From Albimonas marina (GTDB lineage Bacteria > Pseudomonadota > Alphaproteobacteria > Rhodobacterales > Rhodobacteraceae), in assembly GCF_029223255.1 (NCBI RefSeq), contig NZ_JARHUC010000001.1, forward strand, positions 124,001-188,000: a DNA stretch of 64,000 nucleotides. Direction: 5' to 3'. Under the pieces are notes generated by a model, which saw only the letters and a list, made by a program, of their open reading frames with translations, did not search any database and was not told the origin of the DNA. The translations under genes and the position numbers were made by a program. Below are positions 18,589 to 27,549 of this stretch, piece by piece (the stretch's first letter is position 1; each line of letters begins with the position of its first letter).

Positions 18589-19257
18589 ATGGCTTCTGCG
18601 ATGGCCTTTTCGGCCGCGGCGCCCCATCTGTTCCTCATGGAACATGTTGCGCTGCACAAGACCCCGGGGGACGTCCCTCCCCTGCAGGCGTTGCGGAGAG
18701 CCGGGCCCGAGGACGTGGACCGGATCTATGAGCATCTGCTGCGCCTGTCGGCCGGCGACCGGTCGCTGCGGTTCTGCGGCGCGGTGCGCGAGCCGACGCT
18801 GCGCCGGCAGGCCGAGAACGTGGCCGCAGGCTATCCGGCGGGCCTGATCGCCTGCTCGTTCGAGCCGGGCGAGCCGGTGCGCGGGATGATCGAGATCGCC
18901 CGCATCGGCGCCTGGGCCGAGGTCGCCCTGTCGGTCGAGACCGACTGGCGCGGCGCGGGCCTGGCCCCGGCGATGATGGTCGCCGCGGCGCGCTGGGCGC
19001 GCCTGCGCGGGGTCCATGTGCTCGAGGCGCTGACCCTGCCGGAGAACGGCGCCATGCGCGGCCTCGGCCGCAAGCTGGGCGCGCGCTCGGTGGTCGACGA
19101 CGGCATGATCCGCCAGAAATTCGACGTGGACGTGCTGCTGCGCGACGAGCCGGCCCTGCCCGCGGTCGAGGTCGGGGCGCATCCGGTGGGGCCGGTGGCG
19201 CATCTCGCCTCGGTCACCAACCACCGCCCGGCCGACCTGCACCGCGCCGCCGCCTGA
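18589..19257 (+). CDS. GNAT family N-acetyltransferase
   Basis: About 222 residues with the acetyl-CoA binding pattern of the GNAT fold: RRAGPEDVDRIYEHLLRLSAGDRSLRF near the start, a beta4 strand WAEVALSVETDWRGAGLAPAMM containing the motif A-like WRGAGLA, then the helix AAARWARLRG and LPENGAMRGLGRKLGA. The substrate is unknown; it could be a small molecule or a protein N-terminus. In-frame starts exist at 18589, 18601 and 18637. I use 18589 because GGGGC precedes it, but 18637 (MEHVALHKT) is possible and keeps the full domain. Confidence 0.75.
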   Translation: MASAMAFSAAAPHLFLMEHVALHKTPGDVPPLQALRRAGPEDVDRIYEHLLRLSAGDRSLRFCGAVREPTLRRQAENVAAGYPAGLIACSFEPGEPVRGMIEIARIGAWAEVALSVETDWRGAGLAPAMMVAAARWARLRGVHVLEALTLPENGAMRGLGRKLGARSVVDDGMIRQKFDVDVLLRDEPALPAVEVGAHPVGPVAHLASVTNHRPADLHRAAA

Positions 19258-19284
19258 GGCGGCGCAGCGCCCGAGGCGCGGCGC

Positions 19285-20631
19285 TCAGGCTTCCGACTTC
19301 TCCTCGGTCCGCGCGATCGGCAGGCGCACCCGCGCGCGCAGGCCGCCGAGGTCCGAGTCCTCGAGGCTGAGCGTGCCGTCGTAGGCCTCGACGATGTCGG
19401 CGCAGATCGCGAGGCCCAGGCCCGTCCCCGGAACCGCCTCGTCCAGGCGCCCGCCCTCGCGCAGCGCCGTGGCGCGGTTCTCGGGCGCGATGCCGGGGCC
19501 GTCGTCCTCCACCAGGATCTCGACCACCCCCTTCTCCCGGCTGGCGGAGACGCGCACCGCGCCCTTGGCCCACTTGAAGGCGTTGTCGATCAGGTTGCCG
19601 GCGAGCTCCTCGAGGTCTTCGCCCTCGGCCTTCGCCCGCAGCCCGGGAGGCACGTCGAGGTCGAGGTCGATGCACTTGTCGGCGTGCACCCGCTCCATCA
19701 CCCGGGCGAGCCCGCCCAGCAGGGGGCCGACCTCGGCCGAGGCGCCGGGGGCGTTGGCGCCGGCCAGCCGGGCGCGGGCGGTGTAGCGCACCATCAGCGC
19801 GTCGATCCGGTTCAGCGCGTCGCGGATCTCGGGCTGCGGGCGGTCCATGGCGTCGATCTCGTTGCGGATGATCGCGGCCGGGGTCTTCAGCGCGTGCGCG
19901 AGGTCCGCGGCCTGCCGGCGGGCGGCGCCGATGATCTTGGCGTTGCGCTCCAGCAGGTCGTTGAGGTCCTCGACCAGCGGCTCGATGTCGGAGGGGTAGC
20001 GCCCCTCGATCCGGTCGGTGATCCCCTCGCGGTAGTCGCCGAAGGCCGCGCGCAGGCCCACCAGCGGGCGCAGGGCCATGCCGGTCATCGCCGCGGCCGC
20101 CAGCGCCAGCGCGCCGCCCAGCCCGATCAGGGCCGAGAACAGCGAGCGGCGGAACTCCAGCTTGTCGAGGCTCAGGCGCACCACCGCCTCGGCCGCGTAG
20201 ACGCGGAACACCGGCCCGCCGCCCTGCGGGGCGACGGCGCGCACCATCACCAGGATGCGGAAGCCTTCCGGGGCGCGGGCGAAGAAGCTCTGCTCCCCCA
20301 GCATCAGATCGGTATGCGGAAGCACCTCGCCCCCGAGAGAGGGCGAGCGGACGACCCGGCCGTCCGGCAGCTCGACCTGCCAGTAGTAGCCCGACCCCAT
20401 CTGCAGGTAGCGCGGATTGGCAAGCCGCGTCTGGGCGGCGTCGCGCTCCAGCGCTCCGGTGAGGATCAGGGTTTCGAGCTGGTCGAGCTGGGCGGAGAGA
20501 TTACGCTGGAAGGCGCGCTCCGCGATCCCGTCGAATGCGGTCAGCAGCAACCAGCCGCTGACGCTCAGAGCGAAGAGGATCCAGAGGGCGCCGCCCAGAA
20601 CCGCGCGCGCGCGGAGCGACAGCGCCCCCAA
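19285..20631 (-). CDS. Sensor histidine kinase (PhoQ-like)
   Basis: A 448-residue membrane histidine kinase. TM1 is about 12-32 and TM2 about 165-188, with a periplasmic sensor region of about 130 residues between them. A HAMP-like linker leads to the phosphoacceptor H246 in LAHALKTP, the arrangement seen in PhoQ-type kinases. The N-box NLIDNAFKWAKG and the G boxes VEDDGPGIAPE and GTGLGL follow. The start is a TTG at 20631, only 3 nt after the response-regulator stop, so the two genes are cotranscribed from the promoter upstream of the regulator. The signal is not visible. Confidence 0.9.
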   Translation of the reverse strand: MGALSLRARAVLGGALWILFALSVSGWLLLTAFDGIAERAFQRNLSAQLDQLETLILTGALERDAAQTRLANPRYLQMGSGYYWQVELPDGRVVRSPSLGGEVLPHTDLMLGEQSFFARAPEGFRILVMVRAVAPQGGGPVFRVYAAEAVVRLSLDKLEFRRSLFSALIGLGGALALAAAAMTGMALRPLVGLRAAFGDYREGITDRIEGRYPSDIEPLVEDLNDLLERNAKIIGAARRQAADLAHALKTPAAIIRNEIDAMDRPQPEIRDALNRIDALMVRYTARARLAGANAPGASAEVGPLLGGLARVMERVHADKCIDLDLDVPPGLRAKAEGEDLEELAGNLIDNAFKWAKGAVRVSASREKGVVEILVEDDGPGIAPENRATALREGGRLDEAVPGTGLGLAICADIVEAYDGTLSLEDSDLGGLRARVRLPIARTEEKSEA

Positions 20632-20634
20632 GGA

Positions 20635-21294
20635 TCAACTTCCGTCGAACTGGTACCCGCGGCCGCGGATCGTGACGATGATCTTCTGGCCCAGCTTCTT
20701 GCGAAGGCGACCGATGAAGACCTCGATGGTGTTCGAGTCGCGCTCGGTGTCGTAGCCGTAGACGTGCTCGGAGAGCTCGGTGCGCGAGACCACGCGATCC
20801 TTGTTCAGGATCAGGTAGCCCAGCACGTTCGTCTCCTGCGCCGTCAGCTGCACCTGCTGGCCGTCGACCGTCACGCGGCCCGAACGGGTGTCGAACTCCA
20901 GCCCGCCCTGCTTGAAGACCGGGTTGGGCTGGCCGGAGGAGCGGCGGATCAGGGCGCGCAGGCGCGCCAGCAGCTCATCCATCTGGAAAGGCTTGGTGAG
21001 GTAGTCGTCGGCGCCCGAGTCCAGGCCGGCGACCTTGTCGCGCCAGGAGTCGCGCGCGGTCAGCACCAGGACCGGAGCCTTGATGCCGCCCTCGCGCCAG
21101 TCGCGAAGCACGGCGTTCCCGTCCTTCTTCGGCAGACCCAGATCGAGGACGATCGCGTCATAGGGCTCGGTCGACCCGAGGAAGCTGCCCTCCTCGCCGT
21201 CGCGGGCGACGTCTACGACGCGCCCCTCGCTCTCCAGCGCTCGCTGAACCTGTCCGGCCAGCACCGCCTCATCTTCCACCAAGAGAACACGCAT
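20635..21294 (-). CDS. OmpR/PhoP-family response regulator
   Basis: A 219-residue two-domain regulator. The receiver domain (1-115) has acidic E7, D8 and E9, the phosphoacceptor D51 in IVLDLGLPKKDG, T79 in VLTARD and K101 in LTKPF. The winged-helix DNA-binding domain (about 125-219) ends TIRGRGYQF. The ATG at 21294 is preferred over the GTG at 21300 because GGAGG lies 5 nt upstream. It forms an operon with the PhoQ-like kinase. A sigma70-like promoter and an inverted repeat lie directly upstream, consistent with autoregulation. Confidence 0.93.
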   Translation of the reverse strand: MRVLLVEDEAVLAGQVQRALESEGRVVDVARDGEEGSFLGSTEPYDAIVLDLGLPKKDGNAVLRDWREGGIKAPVLVLTARDSWRDKVAGLDSGADDYLTKPFQMDELLARLRALIRRSSGQPNPVFKQGGLEFDTRSGRVTVDGQQVQLTAQETNVLGYLILNKDRVVSRTELSEHVYGYDTERDSNTIEVFIGRLRKKLGQKIIVTIRGRGYQFDGS

Positions 21295-21314
21295 CTCCAC
21301 CTCCGGTCTTCACG

Positions 21315-21374
21315 CTCCGGCGTACACGCACACGCACGCCGGAGATTATCATCAAGCTGAACGCGAATTGCCAA
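21315..21374 (-). promoter_or_regulatory. Promoter and operator-like inverted repeat of the PhoP/PhoQ-like operon
   Basis: Read on the minus strand: -35 TTGGCA (21369-21374), an 18-bp spacer, then -10 GATAAT (21345-21350). This is one of the few clear sigma70-like promoters in the window. Immediately after it lies the 9-bp inverted repeat CTCCGGCGT/ACGCCGGAG (21315-21323 and 21336-21344) across the expected start of transcription. TTCAG is repeated in the spacer and just upstream, a possible regulator half-site. Confidence 0.6.
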
Positions 21375-21836
21375 CTGAATTTCGTGTTAGTCGCGACAGA
21401 GGTTTCGCCTACGTATCTCCAAGAAATTTAACCGAATATGAACGCCTGCACAATCAGATTTCTTCATTCATTTCTTGTTCAGACAACAATCGCCAGCGCC
21501 GCCGAGGATTGCATCACTTTCACGCCACAACCGTTCATCGTGCCGATTGACGCCGCCGTGCCGCATCCGGAAACGATCCGTGTTCAGCAACGATTAACAC
21601 TTGCCAAACCCGTGGTATGTGGCACGATCTCATCAATTCGAGGTCCCCCAACCTCGAAGCGAGGTTCCGGGCGGTCGCATCACCCCCAGCTTATCTCGCG
21701 AATGCAGCACGTCTGCAGACGCTTGATCGGCACATCCCACACACACCCGCGGAAGTCCGGAACCTCACCCCCCCAAAACGGGCGACCGTCGCAGGCTCAT
21801 GGAGAATTGCGGCGAGAATGCGACGAGATGCTGCGT
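21375..21836. other. AT-richer intergenic stretch, no convincing gene
   Basis: The part up to about 21640 is distinctly AT-richer than the genome and has no conserved reading frame. A plus-strand frame from 21438 begins with a vaguely signal-like segment but becomes Ser/Arg/Pro-rich and runs into the DUF2842 gene, so I do not call it. TTAACA with TATGTG 16 bp later (about 21594-21621) is a weak plus-strand promoter candidate. The stretch may hold upstream regulatory sites of the two-component operon or a small RNA. Confidence 0.4.
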
Positions 21837-21860
21837 CCGCGAAGGCATTCACCTTCGCGG
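21837..21860 (-). terminator. Hairpin after the DUF2842 gene
   Basis: A 9-bp perfect stem CCGCGAAGG (21837-21845) and CCTTCGCGG (21852-21860) with a 6-nt loop. It lies 11 nt downstream of the minus-strand DUF2842 stop. There is no T-run, so termination would depend on the stem alone. Confidence 0.6.
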
Positions 21861-21871
21861 CCCGCGGCGAA

Positions 21872-22150
21872 TCACTCCGCCCGATTCTTCCGGTCCGAGG
21901 TCATCTCAGCAGACGAATCCGGCGCATCTTCGGCGCCGGCCTCCGGATCCTCCCGTCCCACGCCGCGGAAGACCGCGCGGAACGGGAGCGCCCAGATCAG
22001 CCCGAGGCCGGCGTAGATCGCCACCTCGAGCCAGATCGGCGGCCGCTCGAACAGGCCGGTCACGGTGACCGCAACCACCACGAACAGCGGCAGCCACACC
22101 AGCAGCAGGAACAGCGACCAGCGCCGACGAGCCTTGTAGCTGAGCGCCAT
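21872..22150 (-). CDS. DUF2842 small membrane protein
   Basis: A 92-residue alphaproteobacterial membrane protein of the DUF2842 family. It starts MALSYKARRRW, has two predicted helices (about 11-31 and 40-58), and carries the family pattern RPPIWLEVAIYAGLGLIWALPFRAVFRGVG. An acidic tail follows. It lies 7 bp downstream of purA on the same strand and is probably cotranscribed with it. Function unknown. Confidence 0.8.
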   Translation of the reverse strand: MALSYKARRRWSLFLLLVWLPLFVVVAVTVTGLFERPPIWLEVAIYAGLGLIWALPFRAVFRGVGREDPEAGAEDAPDSSAEMTSDRKNRAE

Positions 22151-22157
22151 GCCGGCC

Positions 22158-23453
22158 TCAGCGGTCCGCGAACGGGTCGGTGACGAGGATCGTGTCGTCC
22201 CGCTCGGGGCTGGTCGACAGCAGCGCGACCGGGCAGCCGATCAGCTCCTCGACCCGGCGCACGTATTTCACCGCGGCGGCGGGCAGATCGGCCCAGGAGC
22301 GGGCGCCGGCGGTGGAATCCGACCAGCCCTCCATCTCCTCGTAGATCGGCTCGCAGCGGCGCTGCTGCTCCGAGGCGATGGGCAGGTGGTCGATGACCTT
22401 CCCGTCCAGCCTGTAGCCCGTGCAGATCTTCAGCGTCGCGAACCCGTCGAGCACGTCGAGCTTGGTCAGCGCGATGCCCGAGACGCCCGAGGTGGTGCAG
22501 GTCTGGCGCACCAGGGCCGCGTCGAACCAGCCGCAGCGGCGCTTGCGCCCGGTGACGGTGCCGAACTCGCGGCCCCGCTCGCCCAGGCGCTGGCCGTCCT
22601 CGTCCTCCAGCTCGGTCGGGAACGGGCCCTCGCCCACGCGGGTGGTGTAGGCCTTTACGATGCCCAGCACGTAGTTCACCGCCGACGGGCCCATGCCCGA
22701 GCCGGTGGCCGCCATGCCGGCCAGCGTGTTCGAGCTGGTCACGTAGGGATAGGTGCCGAAGTCGATGTCCAGCAGCGCGCCCTGTGCGCCCTCGAACAGG
22801 ATCCGGTCGCCCTTGGCGCGACGCTCCGCCAGGATCTTCCAGACCGGCTGCGCGTATGGGAGGATTTGAGCGGCGATCTCGTGCAGTTGCGCGGTCAGCG
22901 CGGCGCGGTCAATCTCGGGCAGGCCCAGGCCGCGGCGCAGGGCGTCGTGGTGGGTCAGCAGGCGGTCGAGACGCGCCTCGAGCGTCGCCTCGTCGGCGAG
23001 GTCGGCGACGCGGATGGCGCGACGGCCCACCTTGTCCTCGTAGGCCGGGCCGATGCCGCGGCCGGTGGTGCCGATCTTGGCGGTGGAGTTCTGCGCCTCG
23101 CGCGCGCGGTCCAGCTCGCCGTGGACGGGCAGGATCAGCGGCGCGTTCTCGGCGACCATCAAGTTCGACGGGTCCACCGTCACGCCCTGGCCGCGCAGCT
23201 TCTCGATCTCGGAGACGAGGGCCCAGGGGTCCAGGACCACGCCGTTGCCGATGACCGACAGCTTGCCCTCGCGCACGATGCCTGACGGCAGCAGCGACAG
23301 CTTGTAGGTCACCCCGTCGATCACCAGCGTGTGGCCGGCGTTATGGCCGCCCTGGAAACGGACGATCACGTCGGCTCGCTCGCTGAGCCAGTCGACGAGT
23401 TTTCCCTTCCCTTCGTCGCCCCACTGGGCGCCGACGACGACGACATTGGCCAT
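22158..23453 (-). CDS. purA: Adenylosuccinate synthetase
   Basis: Catalyses GTP-dependent condensation of IMP and aspartate, the first committed step to AMP. The 431-residue length fits. The N-terminal GTP loop [11 protein letters not shown] is at 8-18, the catalytic His lies in [10 protein letters not shown] (H41 region), and [19 protein letters not shown] and [14 protein letters not shown] are highly conserved. The ATG at 23453 gives the canonical [15 protein letters not shown]. It is divergent from rmuC (152 bp apart). Confidence 0.97.
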   Translation of the reverse strand: MANVVVVGAQWGDEGKGKLVDWLSERADVIVRFQGGHNAGHTLVIDGVTYKLSLLPSGIVREGKLSVIGNGVVLDPWALVSEIEKLRGQGVTVDPSNLMVAENAPLILPVHGELDRAREAQNSTAKIGTTGRGIGPAYEDKVGRRAIRVADLADEATLEARLDRLLTHHDALRRGLGLPEIDRAALTAQLHEIAAQILPYAQPVWKILAERRAKGDRILFEGAQGALLDIDFGTYPYVTSSNTLAGMAATGSGMGPSAVNYVLGIVKAYTTRVGEGPFPTELEDEDGQRLGERGREFGTVTGRKRRCGWFDAALVRQTCTTSGVSGIALTKLDVLDGFATLKICTGYRLDGKVIDHLPIASEQQRRCEPIYEEMEGWSDSTAGARSWADLPAAAVKYVRRVEELIGCPVALLSTSPERDDTILVTDPFADR

Positions 23454-23605
23454 GACGGCTGCTCCTGGTTCCGGGATCGCAAACGGGCGCGGTTCTAGCG
23501 CATCGCGACCGCGGTTCCCATCCCCGGTTTCGTCGCGGGCACGGGCATTGCGCGCGGCGCGTATCGGCTTCATCATGTGGTAGGAAAAAGCGGAGAGACC
23601 GCAAC

Positions 23606-25102
23606 ATGATGGAGGACGCGGTGAACGCTGGATCGCAGCTTCTCGCCTCGCTGCAGGCCTGGGCGGGCGGACCGCTGGACGAGTCGCACCTCGGGCTGGC
23701 CCTCGCGCTGGGGCTGGCGGCGGGCGCGGGGGGGCTGTGGCTCGCCTCCCTCCGGCCGCTGCGCCGGCGCGCCGAGCGGGCCGAGGGCGCGCTGGTCGAG
23801 GCGCGCGAGGACGCCGCCGCGCTGGACCGAGACCTGGCCGTCTCCGAGGCCCGCGCCGGCCGGCTCGACGCCGCCGAGGCCGAGATCCGCGCCCTGCGCG
23901 AGCGCCTGTCAGAGGCCGCCGAGGCGCGCGCCGAGCTGAAGTCGGCGCTGGAGACCGAGCGCCGCCAGCACGGCGCAAGGGTCGAGGAGCTGCGCCGGAT
24001 GGAAGGCGAGGTTCAGCAGAAGTTCGCGGCGCTGGCCGCCGACGCGCTGGGCAAGAACGCCGAGAGCTTCCTCGGCCTGGTGTCGGAGCGCTTCGCCCAG
24101 CACAAGCAGACCGCCGACGAGGACCTGGAGCGGCGGCAGAAGGCGATCGAGGGCCTGCTGGCCCCGATCCGCGAGAACCTCGGCAAGTTCGAGACCGCGG
24201 TGGGCGAGATCGAGAAAGCCCGCCACGACGCCTACGGCGCCATCCGCACCCAGGTGCAGGCGCTGACCGAGGGCCAGGCCCGCCTGACCTCCGAGACCGG
24301 GCGCCTGGTGCAGGCCCTGCGCGCCCCCAAGACCCGCGGCCGCTGGGGGGAATACCAGCTGCGCCAGGTGTTCGAGATGGCCGGCATGATGGAGCATGTC
24401 GATTTTCTCACGGAACGCAGCTTCGACACCGAGGACGGCCGCCGCCGTCCCGACGCGCTGGTCCGCCTGCCCGGGGGCAAGTCGGTGGTGGTCGACGCCA
24501 AGACCCCGCTCGACGCCTACCTCACGGCGCTGGAGGCGACCGAGCCCGCCGCCCAGGCCGAGGCGCTGGCCAACCATGCCCGGCAGCTGAAGACCCATGT
24601 CCGCCAGCTCGGCGCCAAGGACTACTGGAACGCCCTGCCCGAGACGCCGGACTTCGTGGTGCTGTTCGTACCGGGCGAGGCCTTCTACTCGGCGGCCATG
24701 GAGCAGGACCCCGAGATCTTCGAGACGGCGCTGGCTGCGCGGGTGCTGGTCTGCTCCCCCACCACCCTGATCGCGCTGGTGAAATCCATCGCCTACGGCT
24801 GGCAGCAGGAGGTGCTGGCGAAGAACGCCCGCGAGGTCGCCGACCAGGCGCGCGAGCTCTACGACCGGCTCAACACGTTCGGAACGCACATGGACGGCGT
24901 GGGCAGAGGGCTCAGGCAGGCCGTCGAGCGCTACAACCGCGCCGTCGGCTCTCTGCAATCGCGGGTGCTTCCGGCCGCCCGGCGGTTCGAGGCGCTGGGG
25001 GTCACGCCCGAGGGCGCGGAGATGCCGGGTCCCCAGCCGGTGGAGCATGTCCCCGCCGGCGGGCGGGAGACGGAGGCGCCGGACCTGGCCGCGCAGGCCT
25101 GA
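23606..25102 (+). CDS. rmuC: DNA recombination protein RmuC
   Basis: A 498-residue RmuC homologue, a membrane-anchored coiled-coil protein with a predicted nuclease-like core that limits inversions at short inverted repeats in E. coli. One TM segment is seen at about 28-48, then a long coiled coil rich in Ala, Glu and Arg (55-140), then the conserved core with [23 protein letters not shown] and [13 protein letters not shown]. The presence of a factor acting on inverted repeats may be relevant given the many long palindromes in this genome, but that is speculation. It converges on the RTX gene. Confidence 0.92.
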   Translation: MMEDAVNAGSQLLASLQAWAGGPLDESHLGLALALGLAAGAGGLWLASLRPLRRRAERAEGALVEAREDAAALDRDLAVSEARAGRLDAAEAEIRALRERLSEAAEARAELKSALETERRQHGARVEELRRMEGEVQQKFAALAADALGKNAESFLGLVSERFAQHKQTADEDLERRQKAIEGLLAPIRENLGKFETAVGEIEKARHDAYGAIRTQVQALTEGQARLTSETGRLVQALRAPKTRGRWGEYQLRQVFEMAGMMEHVDFLTERSFDTEDGRRRPDALVRLPGGKSVVVDAKTPLDAYLTALEATEPAAQAEALANHARQLKTHVRQLGAKDYWNALPETPDFVVLFVPGEAFYSAAMEQDPEIFETALAARVLVCSPTTLIALVKSIAYGWQQEVLAKNAREVADQARELYDRLNTFGTHMDGVGRGLRQAVERYNRAVGSLQSRVLPAARRFEALGVTPEGAEMPGPQPVEHVPAGGRETEAPDLAAQA

Positions 25103-25200
25103 CCGGGCGCCCGGGGCCCGAACGCCGGCGCGAGAGGCCCCGGCTCGGGGCCGGGGCGCCCGCGGGGCGACGCCCCGCCCGGAGAGGCGGGCCGCGGCGA

Positions 25201-25227
25201 GGCCGGCGCAGGGGCGCTGCGCCGGCC
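25201..25227 (-). terminator. Terminator-like hairpin after the large RTX gene
   Basis: An 11-bp perfect stem (25201-25211 with 25217-25227) and 5-nt loop, 8 nt after the minus-strand RTX stop. Other hairpins in the same 133-bp convergent gap (GGCCCCG/CGGGGCC at 25136-25152) may serve rmuC on the plus strand. No T-run. Confidence 0.65.
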
Positions 25228-25235
25228 CCGGAAGC

Positions 25236-27320
25236 TCAGAGGCCGAAGTCGGTCGCGCTCAGCGCGAAGGAGTCGCCCTCGATCCGCAGGGAGAAGCCGT
25301 CCGGCCCGAAGACCATGGCGTGATCGGCGTTCTCGACGATCGTGAGCTCCGAGAAGTCGGAGACGAAGTCGAGCCGGATCTTGTCCACGCCCTGGTCGAA
25401 GTCGGTGATCGTGTCGGTCCCCAGATCGGCCGAGCGGATGCGGAACAGGTCGGCGCCGGCGCCGCCGGTCAGGATGTCGTCGCCGCCCAGCCCCTCGATC
25501 CGGTTCGCGCCGGCGTCGCCGATGATGGTGTCGGCGAAGTCGGACCCGCGCACGTTCTCGATCGAGATCAGCGTGTCCGTGTCGCCGAACCCGTCGGTGG
25601 CCGTGCCCAGCGCCAGGTTCACCGTCACCCCCGCCGTGCCGCCGGAGCCGGCGTCGCGGTCATAGCGCACCTCGTCCTCGCCGCCGCGGCCGTCGAGCGT
25701 GTCGTCGCCCGCCAGGCCGCGATAGGTGTTGTCGGCGTCGTCGCCCAGGATCGTGTCGTCCCAGCGGGAGCCGCGAACCCCCTCGATGTTCGCGATCGTG
25801 TCGGTGTCGCCGTAGGTGTCGGTCGCCGTGCCCAGGGCCAGGTCGACCGAGACGCCCGCGCCGCCGGTCTCGGAGTGGTAGGCGACCTGGTCGAAGGCGC
25901 CCGCGCCGCCGTCGACCGAGTCGTCGCCGGCCCCGAGCTCGAACCAGTTGTCGTAGGCGTTGCCGACCATGACGTCGTCCTGGTCGGTGCCGCGGACCTC
26001 CTCGATCGAGATCAACGTGTCGGTGTCGCCGAAGGTGTCGGTGGCGACGCCCGTGGCGAGGTTGACGTTCACACCGCCGCCGCCGCCTTCCGCGCGGTAG
26101 TCGACCATGTCGTACTCGTCCCAGGAGTCGACGCCGCCGTCGATCTCGTCATCGCCGGCGCCGCCGACGAACATGTCGTCGTCGCCGTAGCCGCGCAGGC
26201 GGTTGTCGCCGGCGTCGCCGATGATCATGTCGTCGAAGTTGGTGCCGCGGACGTTCTCGATGTTGGCGAGCGTGTCGGTGTCGCCGAAGCCGTCGGTCGC
26301 GGTCCCGTCGGCGAGGTTCACGTAGACGCCCGAGGTCCCGCCGTAGACGACGTCGCGGTCGTAGCGCACCTCGTCCACGCCGCCGCGGCCGTCCATCGAG
26401 TCGTCGCCGCGCAGGCCGCGGAACACCTCGTTCGCGTCCGAGCCCTCGATCACGTCGTCCCACTCCGAGCCGCGGATGACGTTGATGTTCACCAGCGTGT
26501 CGGTGTCGCCGTAGGTGTCGGTCGCGGTGCCGGCGGCGAGGTCGACGACGATGCCGTTCCCGCCCGTCTCCCAGTGGTAGCCGACCTGGTTGAAGCCCGA
26601 GCCCTTGCCGTCGACGTAGTCGTCGCCCTTGTCGAGGATGAAGTAGTTCTCGGCGTCGTTCCCGATGATCCGGTCGTCCTTGCGGGTGCCGATCACCTCC
26701 TCGATGTTCGCGAGGGTGTCCTGGTTCCCGTAGGTGTCCTTGGCCTTGCCGGTGGTCAGGTTGACGTCGACGCCCTTCTTGCCGCCCTCGCGCATGTAGT
26801 CGACCCGGTCCTCGAGGCCGTCGCCGCCGTCGATCAGGTCCTTGCCCTTGTCGCCGGTCAGAACGTCCGCGCCGGCGCCGCCGAACAGCTTGTCGGCGTG
26901 CTTGGAGCCGAAGACGTCGTCGTCGCCGTCGGAGCCCTCGACCTTGATGGCCGTGGCGTTGAACAGCTTGTCGAGCAGCTTCCACTTGCCGTCGGCGGCC
27001 TTCTCGACCGCCTTCTCGAGCTTGGTCACCGGGATCTTCACACCGGAGAAGGTCGCGATGGTGCGGCCGTCGAAGGTGAACTCGAGGTCGGTGATCTTGC
27101 CGCCGACGAACTTGTCCTGCTTGGCGTTGTACTTGATCTTCGCGCCGGACAGCTCGAGCTCCAGCCCGTCGACCGTCTCGCTGCGCAGGAGCAGGGACTT
27201 CTTGGAGATGTCCTTCGTGCGCAGATCGCCCTGGACCAGGCCGTCATTGACCAGGTCCGCCAGGCTCACGCCCTCGAACAGCTTGATCACCGCCTGCTTC
27301 TTGCCCTTGCCCTTGCCCAT
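25236..27320 (-). CDS. Large RTX-type calcium-binding protein with six repeated modules
   Basis: A 694-residue acidic protein, probably secreted by a type I system and folding outside the cell on calcium. A non-repeated N-terminal domain (1-125) begins with a Lys-rich MGKGKGKKQ stretch. From about 130 there are RTX nonapeptides (GGAGADVLTG) and six modules of about 75-85 residues, each with the pattern VNLxxGxAxDxxGDxDTLxxIExVRG followed by DDxIxG and GDDxxDG. The modules are ordered ABCABC: A begins VDY, B V-YH-ETGG, C VRYDRD. The C-terminus (DFDQGVDKIRLDF...) is like M10/serralysin-type RTX ends. No enzymatic domain is seen. No transporter genes are nearby. Confidence 0.88.
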   Translation of the reverse strand: MGKGKGKKQAVIKLFEGVSLADLVNDGLVQGDLRTKDISKKSLLLRSETVDGLELELSGAKIKYNAKQDKFVGGKITDLEFTFDGRTIATFSGVKIPVTKLEKAVEKAADGKWKLLDKLFNATAIKVEGSDGDDDVFGSKHADKLFGGAGADVLTGDKGKDLIDGGDGLEDRVDYMREGGKKGVDVNLTTGKAKDTYGNQDTLANIEEVIGTRKDDRIIGNDAENYFILDKGDDYVDGKGSGFNQVGYHWETGGNGIVVDLAAGTATDTYGDTDTLVNINVIRGSEWDDVIEGSDANEVFRGLRGDDSMDGRGGVDEVRYDRDVVYGGTSGVYVNLADGTATDGFGDTDTLANIENVRGTNFDDMIIGDAGDNRLRGYGDDDMFVGGAGDDEIDGGVDSWDEYDMVDYRAEGGGGGVNVNLATGVATDTFGDTDTLISIEEVRGTDQDDVMVGNAYDNWFELGAGDDSVDGGAGAFDQVAYHSETGGAGVSVDLALGTATDTYGDTDTIANIEGVRGSRWDDTILGDDADNTYRGLAGDDTLDGRGGEDEVRYDRDAGSGGTAGVTVNLALGTATDGFGDTDTLISIENVRGSDFADTIIGDAGANRIEGLGGDDILTGGAGADLFRIRSADLGTDTITDFDQGVDKIRLDFVSDFSELTIVENADHAMVFGPDGFSLRIEGDSFALSATDFGL

Positions 27321-27514
27321 GTGCCCGACCGTCCTTTTCTGCGCGGCGGCCGGGCGGATGAAAGCGGGCCCGACGCGCCGCAGTCATCCCCTTGGATACG
27401 GAAGGGGGCCCGAGGACCCCCCGCCGAAACTGCGCACCGTGTCCTAGCACGAGATGCCGAGACGGAAACCGGCTTCGTCGTTAACGCTGCGGAAATTTAG
27501 AGGGCGGAATACGA

Positions 27515-27536
27515 GCCGTGGCCCGAAGGCCACGGC
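27515..27536 (-). terminator. Terminator of serA
   Basis: A 9-bp perfect stem GCCGTGGCC/GGCCACGGC with a TTCG tetraloop on the minus strand, 14 nt after the serA stop. It is the last element of the serC-serA operon. There is no strong T-run (CTCGTATTCC follows). Confidence 0.8.
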
Positions 27537-27549
27537 CGGGGGCAAGTCC

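Noticed and set aside
21438-22016. Plus-strand open frame of 192 codons in the AT-richer gap
   Set aside because: After a vaguely signal-like start it becomes Ser/Arg/Pro-rich and continues antisense into DUF2842; no ribosome binding site or known domain.
25236-27320. Regular repeats that could look like a CRISPR or tandem array
   Set aside because: The repeats follow codon structure and encode RTX modules; unit length is about 230 bp and there are no unique spacers between identical direct repeats.
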